NCBI GenBank assembly: GCA_024704765.1
Contig: JAKMXF010000364.1
Location: forward strand, 62,001 to 126,000
Source of the DNA: Oopsacas minuta
Taxonomy: Eukaryota; Porifera; Hexactinellida; Lyssacinosida; Leucopsacidae
DNA: 64,000 bases
Direction: 5' to 3'
Part shown: positions 1-11,388 of the stretch, piece by piece
How positions within the stretch are numbered: the first letter of the stretch is position 1
Layout of the letters: each line of letters begins with the position of its first letter
Notes under the pieces: generated by a model
Told to the model about the DNA's origin: nothing
The model's database searches: none
Seen by the model: only the letters and a program-made list of their open reading frames with translations
Program-made: the position numbers and the translations under genes

Positions 1-1139
1 AACCCCATACTGTTAGATACCCACTTATCTGAAGTTTGTTGGCAGAAGAAATATGGAAAAGCTAGTTTCTCCAACCTTATCATGGAAATAAGGAAACAAT
101 ATCCAGTTGTCTAACTGTACCATACTTCTGCTTTGATGTATCTTTTGTAGCAGTACTTGTTATATTGTAGATTTGTAGTTAAAGTAGTGTATAAAAAGCT
201 CAATACTAATTAGTTACTCCAAATATAACTACTACCCATAGTATCATATCCAGCCATGGGGTGTTATATATATAATATTCTGTCCACTATCATAAGTAGA
301 AATCCATGAAAACTTTGTTCCAACGTTACTAACGCACCTGGAGAGAAGCTGGATCAATAACTGTGCGATTAAATAGTACATGAATTGTTTCTAACATTGA
401 TACGAACACGAACGAACGATTAAAATTGGTTTCCAGAGGCCGGAGTAATACAAATTAAACTACCATTTTAGGAAACAGAATATACGCAAATATATGCGTC
501 ATATCGGGAATTCTATTAACTAGGTCGAATTATCGAGGTGCCACAGTATAAAATATTAAATGCAAAGTTGCACTGTATAATATTTAGTGTTGCAGAAAGC
601 ATTATCTTCTGACCAGCTTTCCTTTAAAGTAACAAGCGTGTATAACTGCAATATCAACCGTATGAGCATTCCTATGGTAATTGCAATGTATAAATCAATA
701 CAATTTGACTATAGTGAGTAATACAATTTTCCCCATAGGATTTGGCTTAGGGAGTAAATTTCTCGTAACTTTGTCAATTTTAATCCGATTTTGGAGTTCT
801 TTAGCTCTATCAACTCTTCTCAACGAGTTCTTGAACGGTGTATATAGGGATTTTTGACCACATTAAAATAGTTGGGGGGCGTAAGATTCTGCAATTGTAC
901 CGAATAATATATATTTTACTAAATATATGCTTACTAGAGACATATTTGGACACATTCCTAAAGCTTTAGCATATCTTTGTCCAAAATTTGATGTCCCACA
1001 CTTATGTAATACATTTGTTCAGCCAATAATGCTTTTTTTCGGGAATAAGGAAACCATGTCTATAAATGCTTGCAGCTAAAGCAGCATCCATGGTGCCAAA
1101 ATGTCGAATTACTCTTAGGCCTAATGTTTAGTAGGCTAT
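1..1139. other. intergenic, no gene seen
   Basis: AT-rich sequence with no sustained reading frame, no terminal inverted repeat pair and no recognisable RNA gene. It precedes the 60-bp tandem array. Confidence 0.5.
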
Positions 1140-2152
1140 GTATGAATAGACTTGGTACAGCTCCCAGTCATCGTGAATATGTGCAGACAGTTGAAATTGA
1201 AGTGATACACTTGCTGATATTTATCAAGATTTTTCATTAATTTCAACACCGTGAATAAGTTTGAACTTCTCCACGATGATACCCATACTTTGCAGGGTTG
1301 TTCATTCTATTTCAACTGTATGCACAGACTCACGGAGAGACTGACCTGTAACATGTATTTCCATTCAATTTCAATTGTCTAAATATATTCCCATTCATAT
1401 TGATATGTAACAAGTCTTTTCGTTCAATTTCAATTTAATGCAATTATTCATAGTGATACCGACCTGAATATTATTTTCATTAAATTTCAAATTTCTGAAC
1501 ATATGCACTTTGATTCAAATATACGATAAGTGATTTATATTTAAATTCAAATTTAATTTTTATTGAAATTCAACAGTCTGGACTAGTTCACCAAGATACT
1601 GAACTGTAATCAGTTTGTTAATTGAAATATCTACTGCCGGCACGTACAGTGATACTGAACAGTACAAAATATTTTCCTTAGATCTCAACTTTCGCCACTT
1701 ATTCACGGTGATATTGACCTTAATACGTTTTTCTACTATTTTCAACTGTCTGCACATATTTAATGTAATAGTAATATATCAAGGTTACTCATTCTATTTT
1801 AACTCTCTACCTATATTCATTGTGATACTGACCTGTAACCTAGTTATTTCATTGAATTTCAACTATTTGCACGTAGCCCCGGTTATACAGACCTGGAATA
1901 TGTGGTTTCTTTGAATTTCCACTGGCCGCTCTTTTCCACTTAAATACTGGGCAGAAATATGCTTTGCAGTTCAATTTCAAGTGTCGGAAGGTATTCACAG
2001 TGACACTGACCTGTAATGGGTAATATATCCAATTTGGCACTGTTTATATAGTTCAGCTTTTCACCTTGTATAGTTTACTTACCAATGAATATTTGGGAAA
2101 GTTTGAAATTGAATGCAAAATGTTTGTATAGTTCAGCTTTTCAACTTTGTAT
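1140..2152. repeat. diverged tandem array, about 60-bp period
   Basis: A motif of the form GATACTGACCTGTAA recurs near 1340, 1402, 1455, 1594, 1650, 1709, 1767, 1823, 1883, 1943 and 2001, spaced about 56-60 bp. Between occurrences lies a second shared motif, roughly TTTCAACTGTCTGCACATAT. Units are strongly diverged, so this is an old minisatellite. Short open frames here are by-products of the repeat. The last 110 bp (2041-2152) change to units containing TTGTATAGTTCAGC and TACTTACCAATGAATAT, which also occur to the right of the P-like element at 7416. The array therefore once continued across that insertion site. Confidence 0.75.
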
Positions 2153-2592
2153 GGTGTACCATAGCATTATATATACTAAGGCAATGGCACTCTATCGAAA
2201 TTTTGGACCATGGATTGTCATTACCATCGGACTACTTTACATCATAACTTTTGTATTTCTTAATATATCAAAGTGATTTTAACATTTATGTGTATCCAAC
2301 AACTGCTTACTCCTTAGAACATATTTTGGTATAATTTTGCCTGATTTATAAAACTTCAGTTTTGCACATGTTTGAGTATCCAATTCAGTCGTATTGTTCG
2401 CACGAATTAATCGCCTATAGTGCTCTAAGAATATGTATAATTCATTATGAGGATAGAGATCTTATGTAGCAACATGCAAACTATGTATTAGCGTCAATAT
2501 TTGTGATTACTTTTGAAATTTTGTGTCTTAAACGTCTTAATATGAAAAATATTTACCCACCCATAAATTTTGTATTCAATGTTGATAATATA

Positions 2593-3906
2593 CAGGGTGC
2601 GTTTTAAGTTCTGTCCCATCTTTATGTTTTATTGTATTATCTATATTCTAAGCATATCCTTAATACTACTATGTTGATTCTTTTACTATATTGTTTAGCT
2701 AGCACCTATACCTATTATACAATTCACCATTCTCACGTATTAGTATTTTCATTTGATGGAACACGAAAGGTCAGCTATTATTGAGTTAGCTAAAAATGGC
2801 AAGACTCAGAAAGAAATTTTGAAGTTGCTCAATATTCCCGCTAATAGACGTAAGTTTGTCTATCGTACGATTCGGAGGTACAACGAGACTGGGGAAGTTT
2901 GTGACAAAGCAAGAAGTGGTCGTCCCCCTTCAGTAACGACTCCAGCACTCCAAAAGTTGGTGCGGGAACGTATCCGTAGAAACCCACGGCGTTCTATGAG
3001 GAAAATGGCTCAGGAACTCAAAGTATCAGAGTCTTCAGTACGGAAAATTGTGAAAGTGAACTTAGGCATGCGTTCATTCAGAAGAAAGAGAGTTCACTTC
3101 CTAAGTGAGCAAGTAAAGGTCAAGAGGCTTCAAAGATGTAAAGGACAATTACGTAGGCACGTAAATCATGATATTAAAAAAATTGTATTCTCCGGCGAAA
3201 AGATTTTCACCATTGAGGAAGCTTTGAACCCTCAAAACGACAGGATTATATCACACAAGTCATCTACTATTGATCCAGATCTGAAGTACGTTCCTCGAGT
3301 CCAAAAACCACTTTCAGTAATGGTTTGGGCTGGAATATCGGCTGTTGGTCGGACGCCACTAATTTTTGTGCCAGCAGGCGTAAAAATAAACTCGACAACT
3401 TATCGTGACTTAATTTTAGAGCCCATAGTGAAGAACCTTAGCCAAACCATGTTTAATGGTGGGTCATTTGTATTTCAACAAGACGGAGCACCAGCTCACA
3501 CATCAGATGTTACCCAAACCTGGCTTCAGAGCAATATTCCATGTTTTATTGAGAAAGAGCAATGGCCTCCATATAGCCCAGACCTGAACCCAATGGACTA
3601 TTCGGTATGGTCCATTCTCGAAAGCAGAGTCTGTGCTAAATCTCACAAGAGTATAGACTCTTTGAAGCGAAAATTGCGAGAAGAGTGGGAGAAAATACCC
3701 CAAGATGTACTCCGTGCTGCAGTTGAGGCCCTACCTGGCAGGATATCAAGTGTCATTCATGACAAGGGAGGTTATATTGAGTAATCAGTGCGATTATGTA
3801 ATTGTATTGATCATAGTAAACTGGTATAAAAGTTTAAATAGTAAAAGATCTATTGTAGTAAAGTTATGAGGATTTGACTATGGGACAGAACTTAAAACGC
3901 ACCCTG
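2593..3906 (+). mobile_element. DD37D mariner-type transposon, complete ends
   Basis: Terminal inverted repeats of 27 bp begin CAGGGTGCGTTTTAAGTTCT at 2593, with a perfect complement ending at 3906. TA duplications lie at 2591-2592 and 3907-3908. The 1314-bp element contains one intact open frame and sits inside the 5' non-coding part of the P-like element, so it inserted later. A second, broken relative with similar structure lies at 36966-38275 on the other strand. Confidence 0.93.
2756..3784 (+). CDS. mariner (DD37D) transposase, intact frame but first catalytic Asp lost
   Basis: A 342-residue transposase of the Tc1/mariner superfamily, which cuts and reinserts its own element. The N-terminal third holds a paired helix-turn-helix DNA-binding region ending in the linker SGRPPS. 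The catalytic half shows QQDGAPAHT (second Asp, residue 243) and SPDLNPMDY (third Asp, residue 281), with 37 residues between them. The first catalytic motif, normally SDEKIF, reads SGEKIF: Gly at residue 147, codon GGC at 3194-3196. The related copy at 37-38 kb still has Asp there. The ATG at 2756 was chosen over an upstream in-frame TTG at 2753. The frame is open to the stop at 3782-3784. The protein may still bind its ends but is predicted to be catalytically dead. Confidence 0.92.
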   Translation: MEHERSAIIELAKNGKTQKEILKLLNIPANRRKFVYRTIRRYNETGEVCDKARSGRPPSVTTPALQKLVRERIRRNPRRSMRKMAQELKVSESSVRKIVKVNLGMRSFRRKRVHFLSEQVKVKRLQRCKGQLRRHVNHDIKKIVFSGEKIFTIEEALNPQNDRIISHKSSTIDPDLKYVPRVQKPLSVMVWAGISAVGRTPLIFVPAGVKINSTTYRDLILEPIVKNLSQTMFNGGSFVFQQDGAPAHTSDVTQTWLQSNIPCFIEKEQWPPYSPDLNPMDYSVWSILESRVCAKSHKSIDSLKRKLREEWEKIPQDVLRAAVEALPGRISSVIHDKGGYIE

Positions 3907-3979
3907 TATAATAATTATTGTAAATATTTTCGTTTCTTCCAATTACTGCAATATTTGTACGCATCATCACATATTCAAC

Positions 3980-6900
3980 ATGACATGCCTAGTACCTGGT
4001 TGTAAGTCGAATTATCACAGTCAAGGTGATTCATATGTGCCTACTTTTTCCTTTCCTACTGATGTTGAAACTCGTGAAAAGTGGTTTCGAGCGATCCCTC
4101 CACCGAAAGGAGACTATGAGGAGAATAAACGATTTTTGGTAAGTTGCTATAGAAATTTGTCTGTGATATAGTATAATTATTTCTATCTTTATAGGTCTGT
4201 ATACATCATTTCCGTGAAGAAGATATCGAGAGGAATATTGAATATTATAACGGAGTTGAGATGATCAAGATGCCCAGGAAAAAAGTTGTTCTTAAGAAAT
4301 TTGCAGTTCCTAGTATCTTTCCAAATTGTCCAACTTATTTCACAGATGCAGTTGCTAAAACCCAAAGGCTATCTCTAGACGATAAAGAGGAGAAGAGGAT
4401 GCAGGATGTATACAAGAAAAGTCGAACAGAATTTCAAGAGACAGGAGCTAAGTTCAGGATTTCGAGTCTTAGTTGTATTATATCTGAGTTGCACATGATC
4501 GAACTCCCAAACGGTTGGCTTTTCCATCGCCCTGATTCTTCTAACATACTATTTCTTAAGATTCAATTTTGTGATAAAGTTTCCACTATTGAACGATGTA
4601 TAATTGTCGATGAAAGTTTATTTTGTAAGTCTTTTTATAAAGAAAAGAACAAAATTCAGCTCTCGTCTTCCTCAATAAATGATATCAGGTTATTAGAAAA
4701 CATTATACATGAAGTTGATTTATTGAAATATCTCCAAGTACTAATACAAATACCTCTGCGACATCTCTGATACAACATGTGGAGAACTCTATTCATAGTC
4801 TTGGTCAAGCTATTGATACATTAGAGCACACTGATTCCAAATTATATTTCGAAATCGCTGAGGCTTCTTTACGAATGCGTCTTACTTTTTTACTCGATCA
4901 GTTGAAATATCTAATCATTGATAAACATGCTCGACGTTATAACATCATCACTCTGGTCTTTTGTTTAAAAATTCACGGCATTTCCCCAGCTTGTTACCGT
5001 CTCATTCAGGGCTCTAATTGCTTAACTTTTCCTCATGAGCGTAATTTGTTGAAAGTAAAAAATAGTATTGGCTTAGAGAGTGATTATACAAAAATTCTCA
5101 GGGAAGTTGCCACTACATTCAATAATTTAGAACGCCATGTTATTCTTCAAATGGATGAGGTACATATCCGTGGTGATGCATCATATAAGGGAGGGAGAGT
5201 AATTGGGTCGATTGACAATCCTAATGATCCATATACCACAGTTTTCTCCATGATGGTTTCTAGCCTATCGGCCAAGTTTTCTACCATTGTTCGGTTGATT
5301 CCTTTGGGTTCTTCTTCTGCTGAATCATTGTATCCTATTGTCAGGTCTACTATCTGTGATATCGAAGCTTGCGGTCTATTTGTAGAAGCTGTTTGTACTG
5401 ACAACTATCCACTGAACGTTCGTTTATACAAATTGTTTTCAACTAGTTCGAAACTGGAGCCAAAAGTACAACACCCCTGCAACCCACATAGAAATTTAAT
5501 TTTGCTTTTTGATAGTGTTCATATCATTAGGTGCATCCGAAATAATTGGTTGAATCTCAAAAATATTGACAACACTTTCATTTTTCCGAAGTTCGACGAA
5601 TGTCTAGTAAGTATTCAAAACATCATTGACACTAACAAAAATTTTTACCTCTCCATCCCTAGAGCCAGCATTTCTACTGCCAATTTGATCTCTAAATCTG
5701 TATATCCAGATATTTGTTACGCTCGATTTCAAGATATACGAGATTTGTTTAGATCGGATAGATGTAATTTATTGAAACGAGCACCAAAATTAACAGCGAA
5801 AGCTTGTTGGCGCTCAAGCTTAGAACGGAAAAATGTTAGTTTTGCATTGAAAATTTTTCATGAGACAACATCTGCTGGCCTATTAGCGTGGAAAATCGAA
5901 AATGACACCAAACACATCAATCAAACAGTAGATTTTCTTGATCTTATTAACCGGATATGGAAAATATTCAATGTGAACTGGGTTGGGAAAAATATACGTT
6001 TTAATGATGAATTTTCAGTGCCAATATACCCAGACGATTTTCGGTTGCTCTTTTTGAACAACGTGGTCTCCTGGTTGGATAGTTAGGTCAATCTACCTTT
6101 TTTGTCCGGAAAATTAACGCCACAAACCTTTACCAGCTTTAGACATACATGTGAGGCATTACCACTACTAGTCAAACAACTAACTGAAAATTGTGGGTAC
6201 CAATATCTTCTTACTGCGAGAATACAAAATGATGCTTTAGAACACCATTTTGGATTATACAGACAAATGTCAGGGTCTCACTATCAAATATCTTTTAACC
6301 AAGTTTTAGAAAGCGAACGAAGACTCCAACTTTCCAACCTTTTAAAAGTTTTTGATATAAAATATGGTTTGGCAGATAACGTTTCACTAAAAGAATCCCT
6401 TAGGCAATTCGCAGACGATTGTGAGTTTATAAGTGATGAAAAGCAACTCGATATAGAACCTTATATGACTATATTGAATGATATCTCGCTCATTGAATTA
6501 GAAGTTTCTCAGATTGAATGCCTCATCTAAATAGCAGGATATGCAGTCTTCTCTTACATAAAAAGTCAAATACTTGTCAATCTTGTTACGATCTTTTAAC
6601 AACAGATAGACTCCTAGAAGTTAATAATGACGTTGGTTCTCAATATACTTTGATTAATTTAGTAGATCGCGGTTCTCTTAAATATCCTTCTTCTTGTGTA
6701 GTAAAGTCTGTTACTATCTTGTATAGAGCCTTTCTGATGATAGATAACTGTAATTCCCTCAGCAAGAAATTCTATTCTGCACAGTCCCGTAGTTTGTTGG
6801 TACTCATTTCTATGACAATCATTTCAGAGAAATATACTGATGTTTGGAATGATTGTTGCTCCTGTGGCGTTTGGAATCGGGACATATTGAAGAAATGGTG

Positions 6901-6997
6901 TGTTACATGGTCAAATATCATCTTGTCGAAGAGAGTCCGCAATTACAATTTTATGGTTTTAAATAGGGATAATACTAAGCTTAAAAAATACAAATAA
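3980..6997 (+). pseudogene. P-element/THAP9-like transposase, intron plus several breaks
   Basis: Exon 1 (3980-4138, 53 codons) encodes the start of a THAP zinc finger (C3-x4-C8). A GTAAGT donor at 4139 and an ATAG acceptor ending at 4194 define a 56-bp intron. Exon 2 resumes in frame with CIHH (C-x2-H ligands) and the diagnostic AVPSIF box near residue 90. Downstream are the RNase H-like motifs QMDEVHI (first Asp, about 5150) and CTDNYP (second Asp, about 5400), then the FDSVHIIRCIRNNW block and a C-terminal Cys motif CQSC. Breaks: a frame change between 4718 and 4770 (an unrecognised intron is possible), an in-frame TAG at 6084-6086, TAA at 6528-6530 just before IAGYAV, and a frame change near 6545. 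The family binds transposon ends through THAP and performs GTP-dependent cut-and-paste transposition. This copy is non-functional unless the breaks are sequencing errors. Confidence 0.88.
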
Positions 6998-7415
6998 TTT
7001 TTCTTTGTTCATTTTTAGATCATTTTACTGTTAGAATTTTGTGTAGAAGACTGAAGCTATTGTATTGTTATTCGATTTGTTATGTTCAGCTGGACGTTTA
7101 TGATAGTATAATATATTACTGTTACTACTACCAAGAGAATGTATTATGTTATTTATTGTATACTACATATACGTATTGTACTGTTAAATATATGGTTTGA
7201 CTTATTAAAATCTATTATGTTGATTTTGAATCTTCTAATATTGAATTAATCAGGCCGGGTGTGGTAAATCATTTAATCTGATGATTAATAATTAACTAGA
7301 AGCAGTAGAATCACAACTATAGATAATACATTATACTTTGAAAGTCGATGGTAATGACAATCCATGTTCCAAAATTTCAATAGAGTGCCATTGCCTTAGT
7401 ATATAGAATGCTATG

Positions 7416-8840
7416 GGTGTACTTACCAATAAATATGTGGGAATGTTTGAAATATAGTGTGAAATGTTGTATATTAAGCTTATCAAGTACAATCGGTTTC
7501 AATTGGCAATTGAGTGAAATGCTGTGTATAGAACAATAGTCCAGTGAATATAATCGTGCATTTGTAATTGAGTGACAAGCCTTGTATAGTATACTTTCAC
7601 AATTCTGTGTATTGAAATAGGAGTTGACTGTGAAATGTTTGTCTTTGCAGCTGGTCACTTCAAATTTGTTTCTTTTGATAATTCAGTGAAATTCTCCGTA
7701 TAGAACAATAACTCAGTGAGTGTCTTCTAGAATTTATAATTGTGTGACGAAACTATGTATAGTATACTTTCACAATTCTGTGTCTGAAATTAGTAATTGA
7801 CTATGACATGTTTGTCTAGTGCAGCTGGTCACATCAAACTTGTTTCCTATGATAATTCAGTGATATCCTCGGAATTGAACATTAGCTCAGTGAGTGCCTT
7901 CAAGCATTTATAATTGAGTGACACAACTATGTATAGTCTACATTCACAATTTTGGGTATTGAAATTTGTAATTGACTATGAATTGTTTGTCTAGTGCTGC
8001 TGGTAACTTCAAAATTGTTTCTTTTGAAAATTCAGTGAAATCCTGAAATTATAATAAGAGCTCAGTCAGTACCCTCGGACATATATAATTGAGTGACAAA
8101 ACTTTGTATAGTATACTTTCACAATTCTGTATCTGAAATTGGTAATTGCCCGTGAAATTAATATATAATTAAGGTGATCTCAAAAACTTTGTTTGTATTG
8201 TAATGTAGTGAAATCCTATCTTTTGAACTATATGCTAGGGATTATGTTGAGAGATTTGAAAATGAGTGACAATCCTTTGTATAGTGCACTCTCAAATTTC
8301 TGTGCGTGGAAATTTGAAATTGACATTGAAATGAATATATAGTTCAGTTAATCACAAATACCTTGTTTGTTTTGGAAATATGTGCAAAGCTGTGTTATGG
8401 ACATTACACTTGGGAATATGTTGTGAGAAATGATAGTAGTCGTTAATACTTTGTATAGTTTACTCTCAAATATCTGTGTTTGGAAATTTTGAAATTGACC
8501 TTGAAATGAGTATATAGTTCAGTTGATCACAATGCTTTGTTTGTACCGTAATGTTGTGAAATCCTTTGTTTTGAACTATATGCTAAAGATTATGTTGTGA
8601 GATTGGAAATTGAGTAACAATACTTTGTATAGTATACTTTCACAATTTTGTGTGTTCAATTTGCAATTGACTGTGAATGTTTGTTTAGTGCAGCTGTTCA
8701 CTTCATATTTGTTTTTTGGAAATTCCTTAAATCCTTTGATCAGAATAGTAACTCAGAGATTATGTTCCAACATTTGAAATTTAGTGAGATAATCTTGTAT
8801 AATATACTTTCACAATTTTGTGTTGGAATTAGAATGTAAG
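7416..8840. repeat. satellite-like tandem array, about 174-bp period
   Basis: The block TATACTTTCACAATT and its variants recur near 7590, 7763, 7937, 8111, 8285, 8458, 8631 and 8804, a strikingly regular spacing of 173-175 bp. Each unit also carries AATTGAGTGACAA before that block and a TTTGTCTAGTGCAGCTGGTC-type block after it. About eight diverged units are visible. The first 90 bp match the left-hand repeat region at 2041-2152, from which they are separated by the P-like insertion. No coding capacity. Confidence 0.85.
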
Positions 8841-9376
8841 TAAATAAGGCTAAATACTAATCCACCTGCGTATTACCGCAAATCATGCAAAACCTTAGTT
8901 ATCCAACATTCTGATCATTATTGAGGGTATTATATATGGTGGAATCACGGGTAACTGAAAAAACATTATGGGAAAAAAAATGAGGTCGTTGAGATTTTTT
9001 CACTTTCTTAAACAGAATTTTATGAGGAATCCGAATATACACACCAAAATCTTTCCTAACATTAAAATCTTTTTTCAGATTATACAAAAATTTATGAAAT
9101 CAAAAAAATTCTGGCTATAATAATTTTAACATATCCCCATTTTTAATATATTATCGTGATTCTTCGCTGATATACTTCTTTCTAGAATACAATTTAATTA
9201 CTAGTTACCTAATAGAATTGATGTTTTAACATAATCCTATCCAAAATGTCATTATCATGGCAACAAAATGAAACGTAGGAATTTACGCAATAGTTTTCAA
9301 TCTAGCTAAGTAGTACTTGTATGATATTACATTTAGGATATATACGTGTAATTATTGATTAATTCAGTTAAAGCAA
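8841..9376. other. intergenic, no gene seen
   Basis: AT-rich spacer between the 174-bp array and the coding region starting at 9377. Any left terminal repeat of the element encoding that gene should lie here, but no convincing inverted partner was found downstream. Confidence 0.4.
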
Positions 9377-11376
9377 ATGGGTGTAGAAACGAAACATGAA
9401 CATGCAAAAACTAGAATTTGTCGCTGGTGTTGTTCAAAAGTTGGCAAAATTATTTTGAGGAATAATCACCTAAAGGACCCTAAGTTAGGTGAATCATATA
9501 ACCAATATTTGGAACCACTCAATATTATAGAAGATAATCACCCTTATATCGTGTGTAATACTTGTAAACTCTACTTGTTTACTCTGTCCTTTGGGGATAC
9601 GACGAGGAAAACACCCGCACGATATGATTGGCCCATTATTCGTAACACGCGCTTAAACACCTGCCGCATTGGGAACTTATGTTCAATGTGTACCGAGAGT
9701 TCAAGATTCCGTCGCAAGAATCAAGCTTCATCTTCGATAATCCATATAAAGCCAGGAAGACCAACAATCAATTCACCTTATAAGACGATCAAGTTATGCG
9801 ACAAATGTGCGAGTCGTGTTAGTCCTGGAGTTAGTCATATCTGTTTGAAAAAGACATTGATTACCAACGCACATAATATGTTGGAACACCATAACGCTAT
9901 TGATACATTCGTTGGTGATAATGTATACCAAAGATTACATGAATGTAGCCATAAAAAATCTTCAATTCAGTTGCCTAAAACTTCAGGTGGGAATCCGTTT
10001 CATCTTTCTGTCCCCTCTTCCAGTACTGACGAACGTCCAGCTAAATTACCAAAAATGGATTTCTCTCACATCACGAATTTGAAGTGTTCAGGAATGTCAT
10101 TGTCCATTAAGCAGTTAAAGGTAGTAAATCGAATTATTAGAGATGTTGAAGTACCATGTCCATCAATGGATAGCTACTATAGAGAACGACATTTGTTGTG
10201 CGACGAAATATTCGAATGCATCCAGATTGAGCTGGACTATAGTAAAGAGAAATACAAGTCAGAATATAGGAACTCCTGGATAGTGAGATGTTGCGATATC
10301 GATGCCCTGATAGAAAAGATCTTTAATATCAGCAGAGAAATATCGGTACATGATCTTCATTTCAAGCTTGGATTAGACTTTGGTCGTGGTTTCACTAAAC
10401 TACTTATGTGTCTACAGAATGATAATTCTGTCGACCTGGTTTATCTATGGTTACGAGTGTCCCTGAGTGTAATTATAACTTCTCCGTTATGCTTCAAGAT
10501 GACCAGATAAAACGGCTGATGGAAGAATACAACGTTTCATTTACGGAAAATTTGAAAGCTGCTGGTTATTGCTTGGGAATAATGAACGGACGTCACCCTT
10601 GTATATGGTGTACTTGGGACAATAGAAGGGGTTTAGACAGTGTTCAGTGGGAAGAACGATCATCTGCTCACCATCTAGAGATGTTTCAAAATCTTCAAGA
10701 TATGTATCAGGGAGATTCTAAGAATCATGCAATTGACTGCGATGGTATTGAGGATCGCCAAGCACTAAATGTATGGCTGGTAGATTTCATGCAAATGTTT
10801 AATCTTCCTGAGTTACATCTGTTACTTGGGATAGGACAGAAGTTATACGATGCCATCCTTATCACAATGTCTGAGGACGAAAAAGAACACCATGAAGCAA
10901 TACTAAAAAAACTGAATATTCATAGAAGTGCTTACCATGGAGGAGCATTTGAAGGTAATGCAATGAGGAAAATCACAAAGGAGGTATTGGAACTCGGGTT
11001 TCCAAAAAGTAATTCCTCTTATATCACGCTTGTAAAATTCAGGTGTGTTGTTGATTCTTGCTTCGGGAAACACATAAAGGGAGATTTCAAAATGGCAATA
11101 TATCATTTTGAACAAACATTTAAACAATCAGGACTTTCTTGCTCTACAAAAGTTCATGTCCTATGTAGGCACCTAATTCCGTTTAGCACGAAACATCTTC
11201 CAGATGGAATGGGTTTAGGATCAGTTTCAGAACAAGCATTTGAATCTGCCCTTTCTAGATTTGGCAGAGTTTGGGAGACAAGATATAAATGTCAAGAGGA
11301 AAATGAAAAATTTCCAGAGTGCTTATTAAACACAGTATCAGATGTTAACTTCGTCAATTTCATTAATAAATCATAG
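9377..11376 (+). pseudogene. unclassified transposase-like protein, Cys-rich N-terminus, one frameshift
   Basis: The first segment (9377-10510) starts at an ATG and is Cys-rich: ICRWC, CNTCK, CSMC and CDKC pairs in the first 165 residues suggest zinc binding. It continues to LGLDFGRGFTKL, a possible first acidic site. Near 10450-10500 the frame changes and the second segment runs to 11376 with PCIWCTWDNRRG, AYHGGAFEGNAMRKI, STKVHVLCRHL and GLGSVSEQAFES. These blocks resemble, in order, PCFLCYWDSRN, IIEGPQIRKLL, SIKIHYLRDHL and GDMSEEQGERFH in the gene at 58920-60003, so both probably belong to one superfamily. I recognise this layout from unnamed transposon-associated proteins of arthropods and cnidarians. 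No superfamily name can be given safely. The stop lies only 12 bp before the Tc1 element that follows. Confidence 0.6.
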
Positions 11377-11388
11377 TATGGTAAGCTA

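Larger units (their letters stand above)
2160..7415 (+). mobile_element. P-element-like transposon with THAP transposase
   Basis: The element has inverted termini of about 80 bp. The left end begins CATAGCATTATATATACTAA at 2160, and the right end is its complement ending at 7415. Similarity extends inward through the block ATGGATTGTCATTACCATCG on both sides. The 7-bp direct repeat GGTGTAC flanks it (2153-2159 and 7416-7422). P elements usually make 8-bp duplications, so one base may be mutated. Joining the flanks restores a sequence that matches the local tandem repeat (compare TATAGTTTACTTACC near 2066), which supports these boundaries. It carries a broken THAP-type transposase (3980-6997) and a 1.3-kb mariner at 2593-3906. 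Remaining non-coding parts are 2160-2592 and 6998-7415. Confidence 0.85.

Noticed and set aside
1560-2276. Several 60-100 codon frames on both strands
   Set aside because: They follow the 60-bp tandem repeat and overlap each other on both strands; no domain.
4625-4738. Possible second intron in the P-like gene (GTAAGT at 4625)
   Set aside because: None of the nearby AG acceptors restores the downstream frame without a stop, so a frameshift is simpler. Not excluded without transcripts.
7416-8840. CRISPR array
   Set aside because: Units are 174 bp, diverged throughout, with no short conserved repeat separated by unique spacers, and the context is eukaryotic.
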